A DNA stretch of 64,000 nt from Streptomyces varsoviensis (GTDB lineage Bacteria > Actinomycetota > Actinomycetes > Streptomycetales > Streptomycetaceae): the NCBI RefSeq assembly GCF_000718635.1, contig NZ_JOBF01000014.1, positions 62,001-126,000 of the forward strand. The letters are read 5' to 3'. Shown here piece after piece: positions 14,495 to 22,669 of this stretch. The notes beneath the pieces are model-generated. The model was not told the origin of the DNA, did not search any database, and was given only the letters and a program-made list of their open reading frames with translations. Positions within the stretch are counted from its first letter, which is position 1. Each line of letters starts with the position of its first letter. The position numbers and the translations under genes are program-made.

Positions 14495-16768
14495 GGGGTA
14501 GTTGACGAGATTGGCCACGTTGCGCGCCGAATTCGACGGCCCCCCGGCGTCGTTGACGATGTGGTGGATCGTTCCGGTGCCGCCGAGCGACACCGTCACC
14601 ATGTCGTGGAACCTGACCCCCGGCGCCCGCGGCGCCTCGAAGGCGTGCTCCGCGGCGACGGCCGGGTTCACGTTGAAGAAGCAGTAACTGCCCAGCCCCC
14701 ACGCCTCGTGGCGGGTGACGGAGTCGGCCACCTTGTAGGCGGCGTAGCCCTTGGTGGCCCCGTTCATCCACGCGCCCTGGTTCGGCGGGTCGTACGGCAT
14801 CTCGTTCTGGAAGAAGTACGTACGGCCGCCCTCGCCGTTCCAGACGGTCTGGTGCTGCTGGTAGTGCTCGACGAACAGCCCGTACATCGTGACGTCGGCG
14901 CCGTTGACGATGAGGCCGTTGGCGGCGGTGTTGGTGTTCCAGCCGACGCCGTCGCCGTGGTCGGCGCGCCACAGCCACAGGTGGTCGCCGATGACGTCGG
15001 AGCTGTTCACGACCAGGCTCCTGGCCGCCTTGCCGACGCCCGCGCCGCCGATCCGGAAGAACACGTCGTGCAGCGATGTCGGGTTCGCGCTGTGGCGGGC
15101 GGCGGCGCCGGGCGGCCCGACCTCCATCAGGACGGGCGACTCGGCCGGGCCCGCGTCGACGAGCAGACCCGCGATCTTCACGCCGTCGACGTCGCCGACG
15201 GACAGCGCGGTGACGCCGTGGTCCGGGACGAGGGACGCCAGGCCCAGCCCCAGCACCACCGTGTCGGGCCGGGTCACCTCGATCGTCCGGTCGAGGTGGT
15301 AGACGCCGGGCGTGATGAGCAGGTCCTTGCCCTGCGCGAGCGCCGCGTTGATGTCGGCGGCGGTGGTCCCCGGCTTCGCGACGAAGAACCGGTCGAGCGG
15401 CAGCGACGAGCCCGCCTGGTCCGCCTGTGTGCCGCCGCCCGCCCAGGTGGTGCCCTGGGTGTTCGTGCGCAGCGCGGGCACGAAGACCTGGTACGCGCCG
15501 CCCTTGTCGACGTAGAGGAACGGCTTCTCACGGACGACGGGGGTGCGGTCGACCCTGGTGTACGCGGGATTGGGGAAGTCGCCGGCGGGCGCGTTCCGCG
15601 CCCCGACGAAGACCATGTTCCAGTTGGCGCCGGTCCAGTTCCCCCACTCGGTGTTGCGGGACAGCCACTGCTGCTGGGTGCCGGGCAGCACCTTCCCGTC
15701 GATCTTGGAGTCGGCCATGAACCCGCCGCTCGACCAGCCGCCGTCGTCCAGCCGCAGATCGCCGCGGACGTGCATACGGCGGTACGGGGCGGCCTGCGAC
15801 ACGGCCCAGCGGTCGGCGCCGGAGGCGGGGGTGACGGAGAGGTTCTCGGCGCTCCGCCAGAAGTTCTGGGTGGCGTTGCCCTGGAACCAGTCGGCCTCCG
15901 CGTGCACCGCGCCCCGGATCGTCACATCGTCGGGCGACAGGCCGAGCCCGGCCACCTGCGTGTAGAAGCCGACGTTGGCGTCGACGTCGTACGCGCCGGG
16001 CTTGAAGAGCAGCGCCTGGCGCGCACCGCCGAACTGGCTGCTCTCCTGCCGCGAGAAGACCTCGTTCAGCTTGGCCTGCACGGCGGCCCGCGGCATCGAG
16101 GGGTCGAAGACGCTCACATTGGGGCCGAGGTCGGGCGTGCCGGGCGGCTGCCCGGCCCCGCCGAACGTGAAGGACTGCGCGGGCGTGCCGTTGCACGTGT
16201 ACTGCTGGAGCTGGACGCTGTCGCCGGTGGCGGCGCCGGGCACGTCGAGGCACTTGCCGCTGTTGCGGTTGACGAAGTGGTACGAGCCGCCGGGCTCGGC
16301 GACCGGCCGCCACTGCTGGTTGGCGCCGCCGCCGTACGCCCAGAGCTGCACCGGCGCGCGGTCCGCCGTCGACACGTCGGTCACGTCCCACGACTGCGCC
16401 TCGGCGCTCCGGTTGCCGACGCGCTGGTTCCCGTCGCCGGTCGCCGTGAGCCGCCACTGCTGCGCGTCGGTGCCGTTGCAGGTGTACTGCTGTACGGCCG
16501 TCCCATTGGCGGTCCCCGCCCCCCGAGCGTCCACACACTTGCCGCTGCCCACGCTTACGACAGAGGTCCAGCCGGCGGGTAGCGCGGCGGGGGTGGGTTT
16601 GGCGGTGGGGGCGGGGGCTTGCGGGGCGGGTGCGGCGGTAGTGGTGGGTGCGGCGGTGGCCGCGGGCAGCGGCAGCAGCGCCGCACAGGTCAAGGCCGCC
16701 ACGGCCGGTACGGCCATGAGCGACCGCCTCCGTCTCCGGCGGGGTGGGGTCGTGTCGCGACAGGTCAT
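14492..16768 (-). CDS. Secreted ricin-B lectin/parallel beta-helix enzyme (GH55-like)
   Basis: Secreted protein of 758 residues. A long signal peptide begins with an Arg run (RRRRRRS) and ends near residue 43 at AATAA. A ricin-B carbohydrate-binding domain occupies about 60-200 with the QxW repeats AQQWRL and NQQWRP and two CNGT segments. The remaining 550 residues form a right-handed beta-helix of pectate-lyase-like fold. They include DHLWLWRADHGDGVGWNTNT and GLFVEHYQQHQTVWNGEGG, which recall exo-beta-1,3-glucanases of family GH55. Relatives are often mislabelled adenylyl cyclase. ATG 16768 has GAGGAG upstream. Two operator copies precede it, matching the one at the ROK/importer promoters. 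The exact glycan is unknown. Confidence 0.75.
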   Translation of the reverse strand: MTCRDTTPPRRRRRRSLMAVPAVAALTCAALLPLPAATAAPTTTAAPAPQAPAPTAKPTPAALPAGWTSVVSVGSGKCVDARGAGTANGTAVQQYTCNGTDAQQWRLTATGDGNQRVGNRSAEAQSWDVTDVSTADRAPVQLWAYGGGANQQWRPVAEPGGSYHFVNRNSGKCLDVPGAATGDSVQLQQYTCNGTPAQSFTFGGAGQPPGTPDLGPNVSVFDPSMPRAAVQAKLNEVFSRQESSQFGGARQALLFKPGAYDVDANVGFYTQVAGLGLSPDDVTIRGAVHAEADWFQGNATQNFWRSAENLSVTPASGADRWAVSQAAPYRRMHVRGDLRLDDGGWSSGGFMADSKIDGKVLPGTQQQWLSRNTEWGNWTGANWNMVFVGARNAPAGDFPNPAYTRVDRTPVVREKPFLYVDKGGAYQVFVPALRTNTQGTTWAGGGTQADQAGSSLPLDRFFVAKPGTTAADINAALAQGKDLLITPGVYHLDRTIEVTRPDTVVLGLGLASLVPDHGVTALSVGDVDGVKIAGLLVDAGPAESPVLMEVGPPGAAARHSANPTSLHDVFFRIGGAGVGKAARSLVVNSSDVIGDHLWLWRADHGDGVGWNTNTAANGLIVNGADVTMYGLFVEHYQQHQTVWNGEGGRTYFFQNEMPYDPPNQGAWMNGATKGYAAYKVADSVTRHEAWGLGSYCFFNVNPAVAAEHAFEAPRAPGVRFHDMVTVSLGGTGTIHHIVNDAGGPSNSARNVANLVNYP

Positions 16769-16870
16769 GGTGGGCTCCTCGGCAGGGCGGCGACCCCGAC
16801 CGCTTTGCCATGCGCCTGTCAGGCCGTCAGGCCGACCAGTGCCCGGTGCCGCGCCGAGGCCCTGAACCAC

Positions 16871-16967
16871 GCTTACTTCACGGCTTATCTCAGGGCTTAA
16901 CTCACGCCTTAATTTAAGGCTTACCTCACGGCTTATCTCAGTACTTAATTCACGCCTTGATTTAACT
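16871..16967. promoter_or_regulatory. Tandem 48-bp duplication with two candidate ROK operators
   Basis: The segment 16871-16918 is repeated at 16919-16966 with only a few changes. Each half contains one 24-bp element (16896-16919 and 16944-16967) beginning CTTAA, with core TCACGCCTT and AT-rich right arm, like the copy at 11017-11040. The array lies about 100-200 bases upstream of the secreted enzyme start on the minus strand. Each half also carries GCTTATCTCA, a possible half-site. Regulation by the ROK protein is inferred from the shared motif. Confidence 0.7.
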
Positions 16968-17092
16968 GATGAGGTTCTGGAGCGTCAAGAGTGACGAAGC
17001 GCCCCCAGTTCACCCGGCGCGGCGCGAGAGGCGAGCGTGACGAGAGGCGCGGGTGTGATGAGAGGGACGATTGTGACGAGAGGGACGAGGCG

Positions 17093-17167
17093 CCGCGCAC
17101 GGGGCGGGCGCCGCGCACGGGGCCGGGGGCCGCGCACGGGGCCGGGGGCCGCGCACGGGGCCGGGGG
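17093..17167. repeat. Four tandem 18-19 bp repeats downstream of the RNase gene
   Basis: Units of the form CCGCGCACGGGGCCGGGGG start at 17093, 17111, 17130 and 17149; the last three are identical. The stretch 16980-17090 before it is a looser GACGAGAGGG-type repeat. The whole gap from 16968 to 17299 holds no gene that I can support. Confidence 0.85.
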
Positions 17168-17299
17168 CGTGGCGGGCGCGGCAAGCCGCCCCCCAGCAGT
17201 CACCCCCGCACACGGCGGCGGCCGCTTCGCGAACCGAATCGCGGAGCGGCCGCCGTATGGGTGACGAGCGACAGTTGACGGACGACCGATGACGGGCGA

Positions 17300-17755
17300 T
17301 CAGCAGCCGTAGTCGACCGCGTCGAAGCTGCGGTAATGGTCGGAGGTGTAGTAGTCCTCCTGCTTCTTCTCGCCGGCGACGATGCGGCGGGCGCCGCGGT
17401 CGGGCGAGCCCGGCGTGATGACGGTGTACTCGTGGTAGTAGCCGTTGGACTGCTTGGGCAGCAGCCCCTCGCGGTTGGAGAAGACGGTGCCGTCCTTCGG
17501 GTACGGGAAGGGCCCGCCGGACTCGATCAGGTCGAGGGTGTCGTGGGCCTGGCTCGGCAGCGCCTTGTAGCAGATGGTCCTGACCGACTTCACGGCGGCG
17601 GACTGCACTGCGACGGACTGTACGGCGGCGGGCTGCACGGCCGTGGGCCGCGCGGCGGCCGTGGGGGTGGCCGCGATGGCGGGCGAGGAGACGAAGAGGG
17701 CCGAGGCCAGGGCGGCGACGGCGCCGATGCGGGTGATGTGTGGGGGGATTCGCAT
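17300..17755 (-). CDS. Secreted guanyl-specific ribonuclease, RNase Sa homologue
   Basis: Extracellular RNase of 151 residues cleaving RNA after guanosine. A signal peptide (about 1-29) is followed by a repetitive pro-region (AAVQSVAVQSAAVKS) and a 96-residue mature domain matching Streptomyces RNase Sa without gaps. With an offset of 55, the catalytic residues E54, R65, R69 and H85 correspond to E109, R120, R124 and H140, and the disulfide C7-C96 to C62-C151. ATG 17755 is the only suitable start. No barstar-like inhibitor gene lies beside it, which is acceptable for an enzyme active only outside. It is divergent from the GH95-like gene. Confidence 0.93.
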   Translation of the reverse strand: MRIPPHITRIGAVAALASALFVSSPAIAATPTAAARPTAVQPAAVQSVAVQSAAVKSVRTICYKALPSQAHDTLDLIESGGPFPYPKDGTVFSNREGLLPKQSNGYYHEYTVITPGSPDRGARRIVAGEKKQEDYYTSDHYRSFDAVDYGC

Positions 17756-17919
17756 GCCCTCAGCATGACGCGCGTAGACCGGAACATGTCAATGCCAAGT
17801 CGCCGATGTTTCCCATCCGTTCACGGGAAAACCGGAGACGTCGGAGGTCTAGTCGCGGGACGCGTTCGGCGGCACGATGCCGGAAGGAGGGTTCAGCATC
17901 GCGAACTGGAGGCAGATAC

Positions 17920-20340
17920 GTGACCGGACTTCCTCGCAGATCCTTCGTCGGCACGGCCCTCGGCACGGCGCTCGGCACGGCGCTCGGTGTCGCCGCGGGC
18001 GCCGGGACCACGGGCTCGGGCACCGCCTGGGCCGCACCCGGCACCGGGGGTCACCCCGCCGGAGGCCCGTACGCGGCTGCGCGCCCGGCCCCGCACCCCG
18101 CCGGAAGCCCGTCCCCGGCCGCGTACTCGGGCTCGTACAAGGATGTGTACGAGAGCGCCGTACGGGCCGCCGCGATGCGCTGGCGGGTACTGCCCGCGAA
18201 CTGGCGCGAGGGCCCGTTCCTCGCCAATGGCTTTCTCGGCTGCCAGGTCTACCGGGGCGAGCGCGCCAACGCGCTCACGGTGATGATCAGCCACACCCAG
18301 GCGCAGGACGAGCGCGGCCGGTGGCGGGCGGGCACCGGTTACGCGCGCCTGCCCATCGGCTACTTCACGCTGACGCTGGCCGGGGAGATCACCGCCGTCG
18401 ACTGGACGCTGGACCTGTGGGACGCCGAGCTGCGCGGTTCGGTCACCACCACCCGCGGCAGCGTGCGGTTCGCCGCGCTCGTCCACAACTCCCTCTCCAC
18501 GCTGCTGGTCTCCACCCGGTCGAGCCCCGGCGAGGAGGCCACGGCCTGGACGTTCACGTGGCTGACCGCGGCGACGACCCGCAACACCGACGACCGCACC
18601 GGGTACACGCCCAACCCCGACCCGCGCCTCGGCACGGCCGGAGCCACGCACTACGCCGAGCAGCCGCTGCTGGCGGGCGGCGGCTGGACCACCGCCTGGC
18701 GCGAGCGCCGCACCGGCACGGGCCGGCTGTTCGCCGCGCACCTCGCGCACCGCTTCCCCGGTGACACGGCGGAGACGACCCGCCGGGCCGTACGCGAGGT
18801 GGCCCGCGCGCTGGCGGCCGACTCGGACGACCTGATGGCCAGTCATCGCGCTTGGTGGCACCGCTACTTCCGGCGCAGCTTCCTCTCCGTACCCGACAAG
18901 CGCCTCCAGAGCTTCTACCTGATCCAGCTCTACAAACTGGCGTCCGCGACGCGCGCGGACGGCCCGGCGCTGTCGGAGTGGGGCCCCTGGTTCCCGGCGG
19001 TGGGCAACAACTGGACGGCGCTGTGGTGGAACCTCAATGTGCAGATAGCGAGTTGGCCGATATACGGCTCCAACCACCTCGAACTGGACTCGGTGACCGG
19101 CGCGTTCCGGCGCTTCGAGAAGAACCTGGAACTGTCGGTGCCCGAGGAGTACCGCGACGGGCGGAGTTACGCGCTCGGCCACCCCTCCGACTGGCAGTTG
19201 CGCCCCGGCGCGTGGACCGTGGGCGTGCCCGGCTCGGACCGTATCTCCGACAACTTCGGCAACCTCACCTGGGGCCTGCACAACGTGTGGCTCGCCTACC
19301 GCCACTCCATGGACCGCCGGGCGCTGCGCGACGTCCTCTTCCCGATCCTGGCCAAGGCCGTCAACTACTACGCCCGCTTCCTCCACGAGGGCCCCGACGG
19401 CAAGCTGCATCTGCCGATGACGCGTTCGCCGGAGTACGCGAACGCCGCGGACTGCACGTACGACCTCTCCCTCATCCGCTGGGGCGCCGCCACCCTGCTG
19501 GAGTCCGCGCGGCTGCTGCGCGTCCCCGACCCCCGCGCGAAGCAGTGGCGCGCGATCGCCGAACGCCTCGTGCCGTACGCGCGCGACCCCGAGGACGGCG
19601 TCATGATCGGCACGGGGGTGCCGCTCGCCGCCTCGCACCGGCACTTCTCCCATCTCCTCTGGCTCTATCCGCTGCGCGAGGCCACCTGGGAACGGGCCGC
19701 CGACCGCCCCCTGATGCGGCGGTCGTTCGACCACTGGACGAGCATGCGCGACGCGTGGCACGGCTACAGCTTCGCCGCGGCCTCGTCCATGTGCTCGGTG
19801 ATGGACGCGCCCGAACAGGCCCTGGATTTCCTGACGTTCTTCACCGACCGCAACGTCGTCGCGGACACCGAGCTGCTGCCGAACACGATGTACCGGGAGG
19901 GCAGGAACTTCGCGCTGGAGACGCCCCTGACAGCCGCTCAGTCACTGCTGGACATGGCGGTGCAGAGCCATGGCGGCGTGGTCAAGGTGTTCCCGTCCGT
20001 CTCGCGGCGCTGGCCGGACGCGTCGTTCGCGTCGCTGCGCGCCCAGGGCGCGTTCCTCGTGGACGCCGACCGCAGCCGCGGCCGTACGAACTGGGTACGG
20101 GTCCACAGCGAGGCCGGCTCCGCGCTCGTGCTGGACCACGGGATGCGGGGTGACGTGGACGTACGGCGCGAGGACGGCCGGCGGCTGCGCTGGCGCCGGG
20201 TCGGCGCGGGCCGCGTCGCGGTGGAGCTGCGGCGGGGCGAGACGGCGCTGGTCACCGAGCGCGGCAGCCGTGTACGCCCGGACGGCCCGCGCGATGTGCC
20301 GGCGAACGGCGGGTCGGCGCCGTGGGGCCTGCCGGGCTGA
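17920..20340 (+). CDS. Secreted GH95-like glycoside hydrolase
   Basis: Tat-exported protein of 806 residues (LPRRSFVGTALG at the start) with the domain order of family GH95 alpha-L-fucosidases: N-terminal beta-domain, (alpha/alpha)6 barrel, C-terminal beta-domain. Family landmarks are SPEY (the general-acid Glu would be E505), HRHFSHLLWLYP and the closing QSHGGVVKVFPSVSRRWPD. The IDGNFG segment that carries the catalytic Asp base in GH95 is replaced by LETPLT, putting E667 there, so activity or specificity may differ. GTG 17920 has GGAGG seven bases upstream. A poly-Pro/Gly/Ala linker follows the signal. Divergent from the RNase gene. Confidence 0.8.
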   Translation: MTGLPRRSFVGTALGTALGTALGVAAGAGTTGSGTAWAAPGTGGHPAGGPYAAARPAPHPAGSPSPAAYSGSYKDVYESAVRAAAMRWRVLPANWREGPFLANGFLGCQVYRGERANALTVMISHTQAQDERGRWRAGTGYARLPIGYFTLTLAGEITAVDWTLDLWDAELRGSVTTTRGSVRFAALVHNSLSTLLVSTRSSPGEEATAWTFTWLTAATTRNTDDRTGYTPNPDPRLGTAGATHYAEQPLLAGGGWTTAWRERRTGTGRLFAAHLAHRFPGDTAETTRRAVREVARALAADSDDLMASHRAWWHRYFRRSFLSVPDKRLQSFYLIQLYKLASATRADGPALSEWGPWFPAVGNNWTALWWNLNVQIASWPIYGSNHLELDSVTGAFRRFEKNLELSVPEEYRDGRSYALGHPSDWQLRPGAWTVGVPGSDRISDNFGNLTWGLHNVWLAYRHSMDRRALRDVLFPILAKAVNYYARFLHEGPDGKLHLPMTRSPEYANAADCTYDLSLIRWGAATLLESARLLRVPDPRAKQWRAIAERLVPYARDPEDGVMIGTGVPLAASHRHFSHLLWLYPLREATWERAADRPLMRRSFDHWTSMRDAWHGYSFAAASSMCSVMDAPEQALDFLTFFTDRNVVADTELLPNTMYREGRNFALETPLTAAQSLLDMAVQSHGGVVKVFPSVSRRWPDASFASLRAQGAFLVDADRSRGRTNWVRVHSEAGSALVLDHGMRGDVDVRREDGRRLRWRRVGAGRVAVELRRGETALVTERGSRVRPDGPRDVPANGGSAPWGLPG

Positions 20341-20455
20341 GACCCGCCCGGCCAGGTCCGCACCGCTCTGAGACCGCCCGGCCGCGTCCATACCGCTCTG
20401 GGGCCGACCGGCCGCGTCCGCACCGCTCTGGGGCCGACCGGCCGCATCCGAAACG
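20341..20455. repeat. Tandem 30-bp repeats starting at the GH95-like stop codon
   Basis: Three full units and one partial unit (starts 20341, 20372, 20402, 20432) share GGCCGCGTCC and ACCGCTCTGG. The array begins at the base after TGA. A second small duplication, CGGTTCCCCTTGGAGG twice, follows at about 20488-20521. No gene is present. Confidence 0.85.
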
Positions 20456-20521
20456 CACGCCCCGGAGCCCGCCCGGCTGATTCCCTTCGGTTCCCCTTGG
20501 AGGTCGGTTCCCCTTGGAGGC

Positions 20522-20557
20522 TTTTGCCTCAGAGGCAATACTTTTGCCGCTGAGGCA
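20522..20557. promoter_or_regulatory. Candidate operator of the XRE-cupin regulator
   Basis: TTTTGCCTCAGAGGCA (20522) and TTTTGCCGCTGAGGCA (20542) are direct copies exactly 20 bp apart, matching at 13 of 16 positions. The first contains the palindrome TGCCTC-A-GAGGCA. The pair ends 21 bases before the regulator start, so it probably overlaps its promoter. Two sites on one DNA face suit cooperative binding and autoregulation. Confidence 0.65.
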
Positions 20558-20578
20558 CGGCGGGTCTATACCGGACAC

Positions 20579-21217
20579 ATGACCATCCAGTCCGACAACG
20601 AGGCCGTGGACCCCGCCGACGACGTACCCGCCGTCGCCCCCCAGCTCCGCGCGCTGCGCAAGCGGAGCAACATGACGCTGGAGCGCGCGGCCCAGCGGGT
20701 GGGGCTGTCGCCCGCCCACCTGTCCCGGTTGGAGACGGGCCAGCGGACGCCGTCCCTGCCGATGCTGCTGGCGTTGGCACGTACGTACGGAACAACGGTA
20801 TCCGACCTGCTGGGCGAAGTCCCGCCCGAGCGGGACCCCATCGTGCGGGCCGACCGGATGGAGCCGCAGGCGGCGGCCGGCTGGACGTACTGGCGGGCCG
20901 GCGGCTCGGGCCGCGCGATGCAGGCCCTGCGGCTCAGGGTGCCGCAGGGCGAGGGCCGGCAGGAGTCGCTGGTGCGGGTGCACCCCGGCGAGGAGTGGCT
21001 GTACGTCACCGAGGGCCGGCTGCGGCTGACGCTCGGGGAGACGGTCTACGCGCTCGGTCCCGGCGACGCGGCGCACTTCGATTCGCTGACGCCGCACCGC
21101 ATCGCGGCCGTCTCGCCGGGCGGTGCGGAGCTGCTGTTCGTTCACACGCTGATGCAGAGCGGGGTGGCCGAGCTGTGCCTCGGCGACGTCGCGCAGGCCA
21201 GGAGGGGAATGCCATGA
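20579..21217 (+). CDS. XRE-family regulator with cupin domain
   Basis: Regulator of 212 residues: helix-turn-helix at about 20-75 (RALRKRSNMTLERAAQRVG, recognition helix SPAHLSRLETG) and a C-terminal cupin at about 130-195 (RVHPGEEWLYVTEGRLRLTLG, then GDAAHFDSLTPHRI). The cupin histidines suggest a metal or small-acid effector. ATG 20579 follows the putative operator. The stop overlaps the start of the small membrane protein gene (ATGA), so the two form a translationally coupled unit found as a pair in many streptomycetes. The regulated function is not known from the sequence. Confidence 0.93.
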   Translation: MTIQSDNEAVDPADDVPAVAPQLRALRKRSNMTLERAAQRVGLSPAHLSRLETGQRTPSLPMLLALARTYGTTVSDLLGEVPPERDPIVRADRMEPQAAAGWTYWRAGGSGRAMQALRLRVPQGEGRQESLVRVHPGEEWLYVTEGRLRLTLGETVYALGPGDAAHFDSLTPHRIAAVSPGGAELLFVHTLMQSGVAELCLGDVAQARRGMP

Positions 21218-21585
21218 GCGATGCCACGCGAGACCTCGGTACGGAACGGGCTCCGGGCTCGGGGGCGGCCCCGACCGCCGCGCCCGGGGAGAGCGCCGCC
21301 GCCTCCCCCGAGGCCGCCGCCCCGCCCAAGCACCCGGGGAGCGGCGCAAGCACCGCGACCGCCGGGACCACCGCGCCCGCCGACGCCCCCGCCGACGGGC
21401 CCGTACAGCCGCCGGCGGAAAAGCCGGCGGACAAGCCTGAGGAGCAGCCGGCGGAGAAGATGGTGGAGGAGGACCGGGCGCCGATGGCGTTCACGGTCCG
21501 CGTCTTCATCTACCTGGTGGCGGTCCACTTCATCGTCGCCTTCTTCTTCCTGATCTTCTATCTGGCCGGCGCGCGCTCGCACTGA
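21214..21585 (+). CDS. Small single-span membrane protein, DUF6126-like
   Basis: Product of 123 residues. The first 85 are low-complexity Ala, Pro, Gly and Glu; one transmembrane helix lies near the C-terminus (FIYLVAVHFIVAFFFLIFYL). ATG 21214 overlaps the XRE-cupin stop by four bases and has GGAGGGG upstream. Conserved coupling to an XRE-cupin regulator suggests the two act together, for example as a membrane partner of the regulator, but no activity is known. The disordered N-terminal tail is probably cytoplasmic. Confidence 0.8.
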   Translation: MSDATRDLGTERAPGSGAAPTAAPGESAAASPEAAAPPKHPGSGASTATAGTTAPADAPADGPVQPPAEKPADKPEEQPAEKMVEEDRAPMAFTVRVFIYLVAVHFIVAFFFLIFYLAGARSH

Positions 21586-21606
21586 GCGGAGCCCGCGGGG
21601 GCGGCT

Positions 21607-22431
21607 CTACCCCGCGTGGGTGGAGAACAGGCCGCCCGTCGGGCCCTGCTTGTCGCCGCCCTGGGCCTTCTTGAGGGCGTTGGCGAGGCCCTCGATGGTC
21701 AGCGACTGGAGGATGACGCGGCCGTCGCCCTCCAGGGTGGCGAGGGAGAGGCCCTCGCCGCCGAAGACGGCGTTCATCAGCCCTTGGCGGTTGAGTCCGC
21801 CGATGCGCTGCACGCCGTAGTGGATGCCTTCCTCGAAGGCGACGATGCAGCCGGTGTCGACCTCGATCTTGCCGCCGAAATCGGCCGGGTTGAGGTCGAT
21901 GAAGTTTCCGGCGCCGCAGATGATGACGGTGCCGTGGCCGGTGAACTTCTCCAGGATGAAGCCCTCGCCGCCGCTCATGCCCTGCCGGCCGCCCTGGAAG
22001 GCGATGCCGAACTCCACGGTCGACTCTGCGGCGACGAACGCGTCCTTCTCGGCGAACCAGGCGCGGTTCCCGCCGAGTTCGAGGGCGCGCATCTCGCCGG
22101 GCAGGACGCCCGCGAAGCCGACGGTGCCCTCGCCGCCGGTCGAGGTGAAGTACTGGAAGGCGAGCGATTCGCCGGCGAGGGCGCGCTGGCCGACCTGCAT
22201 CGCGGTGCCCATGGCGCCCCGCAGCATGCCGCCGAGCCCTCCGCCGCCGCCCGCGCCCGGGCCGCCGCCCTGCTGGCCGCCGCCGCCCGGCCCGGACAGC
22301 CGGGTCTCCATCGTCACGTTCGCCGTCTTGAAGAGGAACTTCCCGGCCTCGCAGTAGACGGTCTGGCCGGGCTCCAGGGTGCAGACGGCCATCTGCATGG
22401 CGTTGCCGACGATTTCTTGCCGCAAGGTCAC
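21607..22431 (-). CDS. AIM24/TIGR00266 family protein
   Basis: Conserved protein of 274 residues built of beta-strand repeats (TRAP-like fold) with a Gly-rich insert around residues 55-80. Family phrases include QTVYCEAGKFLFKTANVTMETR, split across the insert, and GEGFILEKFTGHGTVIICGAG. No catalytic residues are known and the family has no assigned function in bacteria; it is cytoplasmic by sequence. GTG 22431 is the start, with CAGGAGA nine bases upstream. The gene stands alone and converges on the XRE-cupin/DUF6126 unit with a 21-base gap. Confidence 0.85.
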   Translation of the reverse strand: MTLRQEIVGNAMQMAVCTLEPGQTVYCEAGKFLFKTANVTMETRLSGPGGGGQQGGGPGAGGGGGLGGMLRGAMGTAMQVGQRALAGESLAFQYFTSTGGEGTVGFAGVLPGEMRALELGGNRAWFAEKDAFVAAESTVEFGIAFQGGRQGMSGGEGFILEKFTGHGTVIICGAGNFIDLNPADFGGKIEVDTGCIVAFEEGIHYGVQRIGGLNRQGLMNAVFGGEGLSLATLEGDGRVILQSLTIEGLANALKKAQGGDKQGPTGGLFSTHAG

Positions 22432-22669
22432 AGCGGTGTCTCCTGACGTTCTTCGACGGCCCCGCCGGGGCTCCGGTCGGAGCCAATCCTCCCAGCCGAT
22501 CGAACGCCCGGACCCGCCGTTTTGGTTCCGGGCCCATGCCCGTGGCCAGGCGACACGGCCGTATACGGCGTGCACAACCATTGCCACGCGGCGTGATGTC
22601 GATGAATCATGCACCGAGTCTGATGCGTACGCGCCACAGGAAGCCTCGTTCACCCGAGAGGACCCCAGG

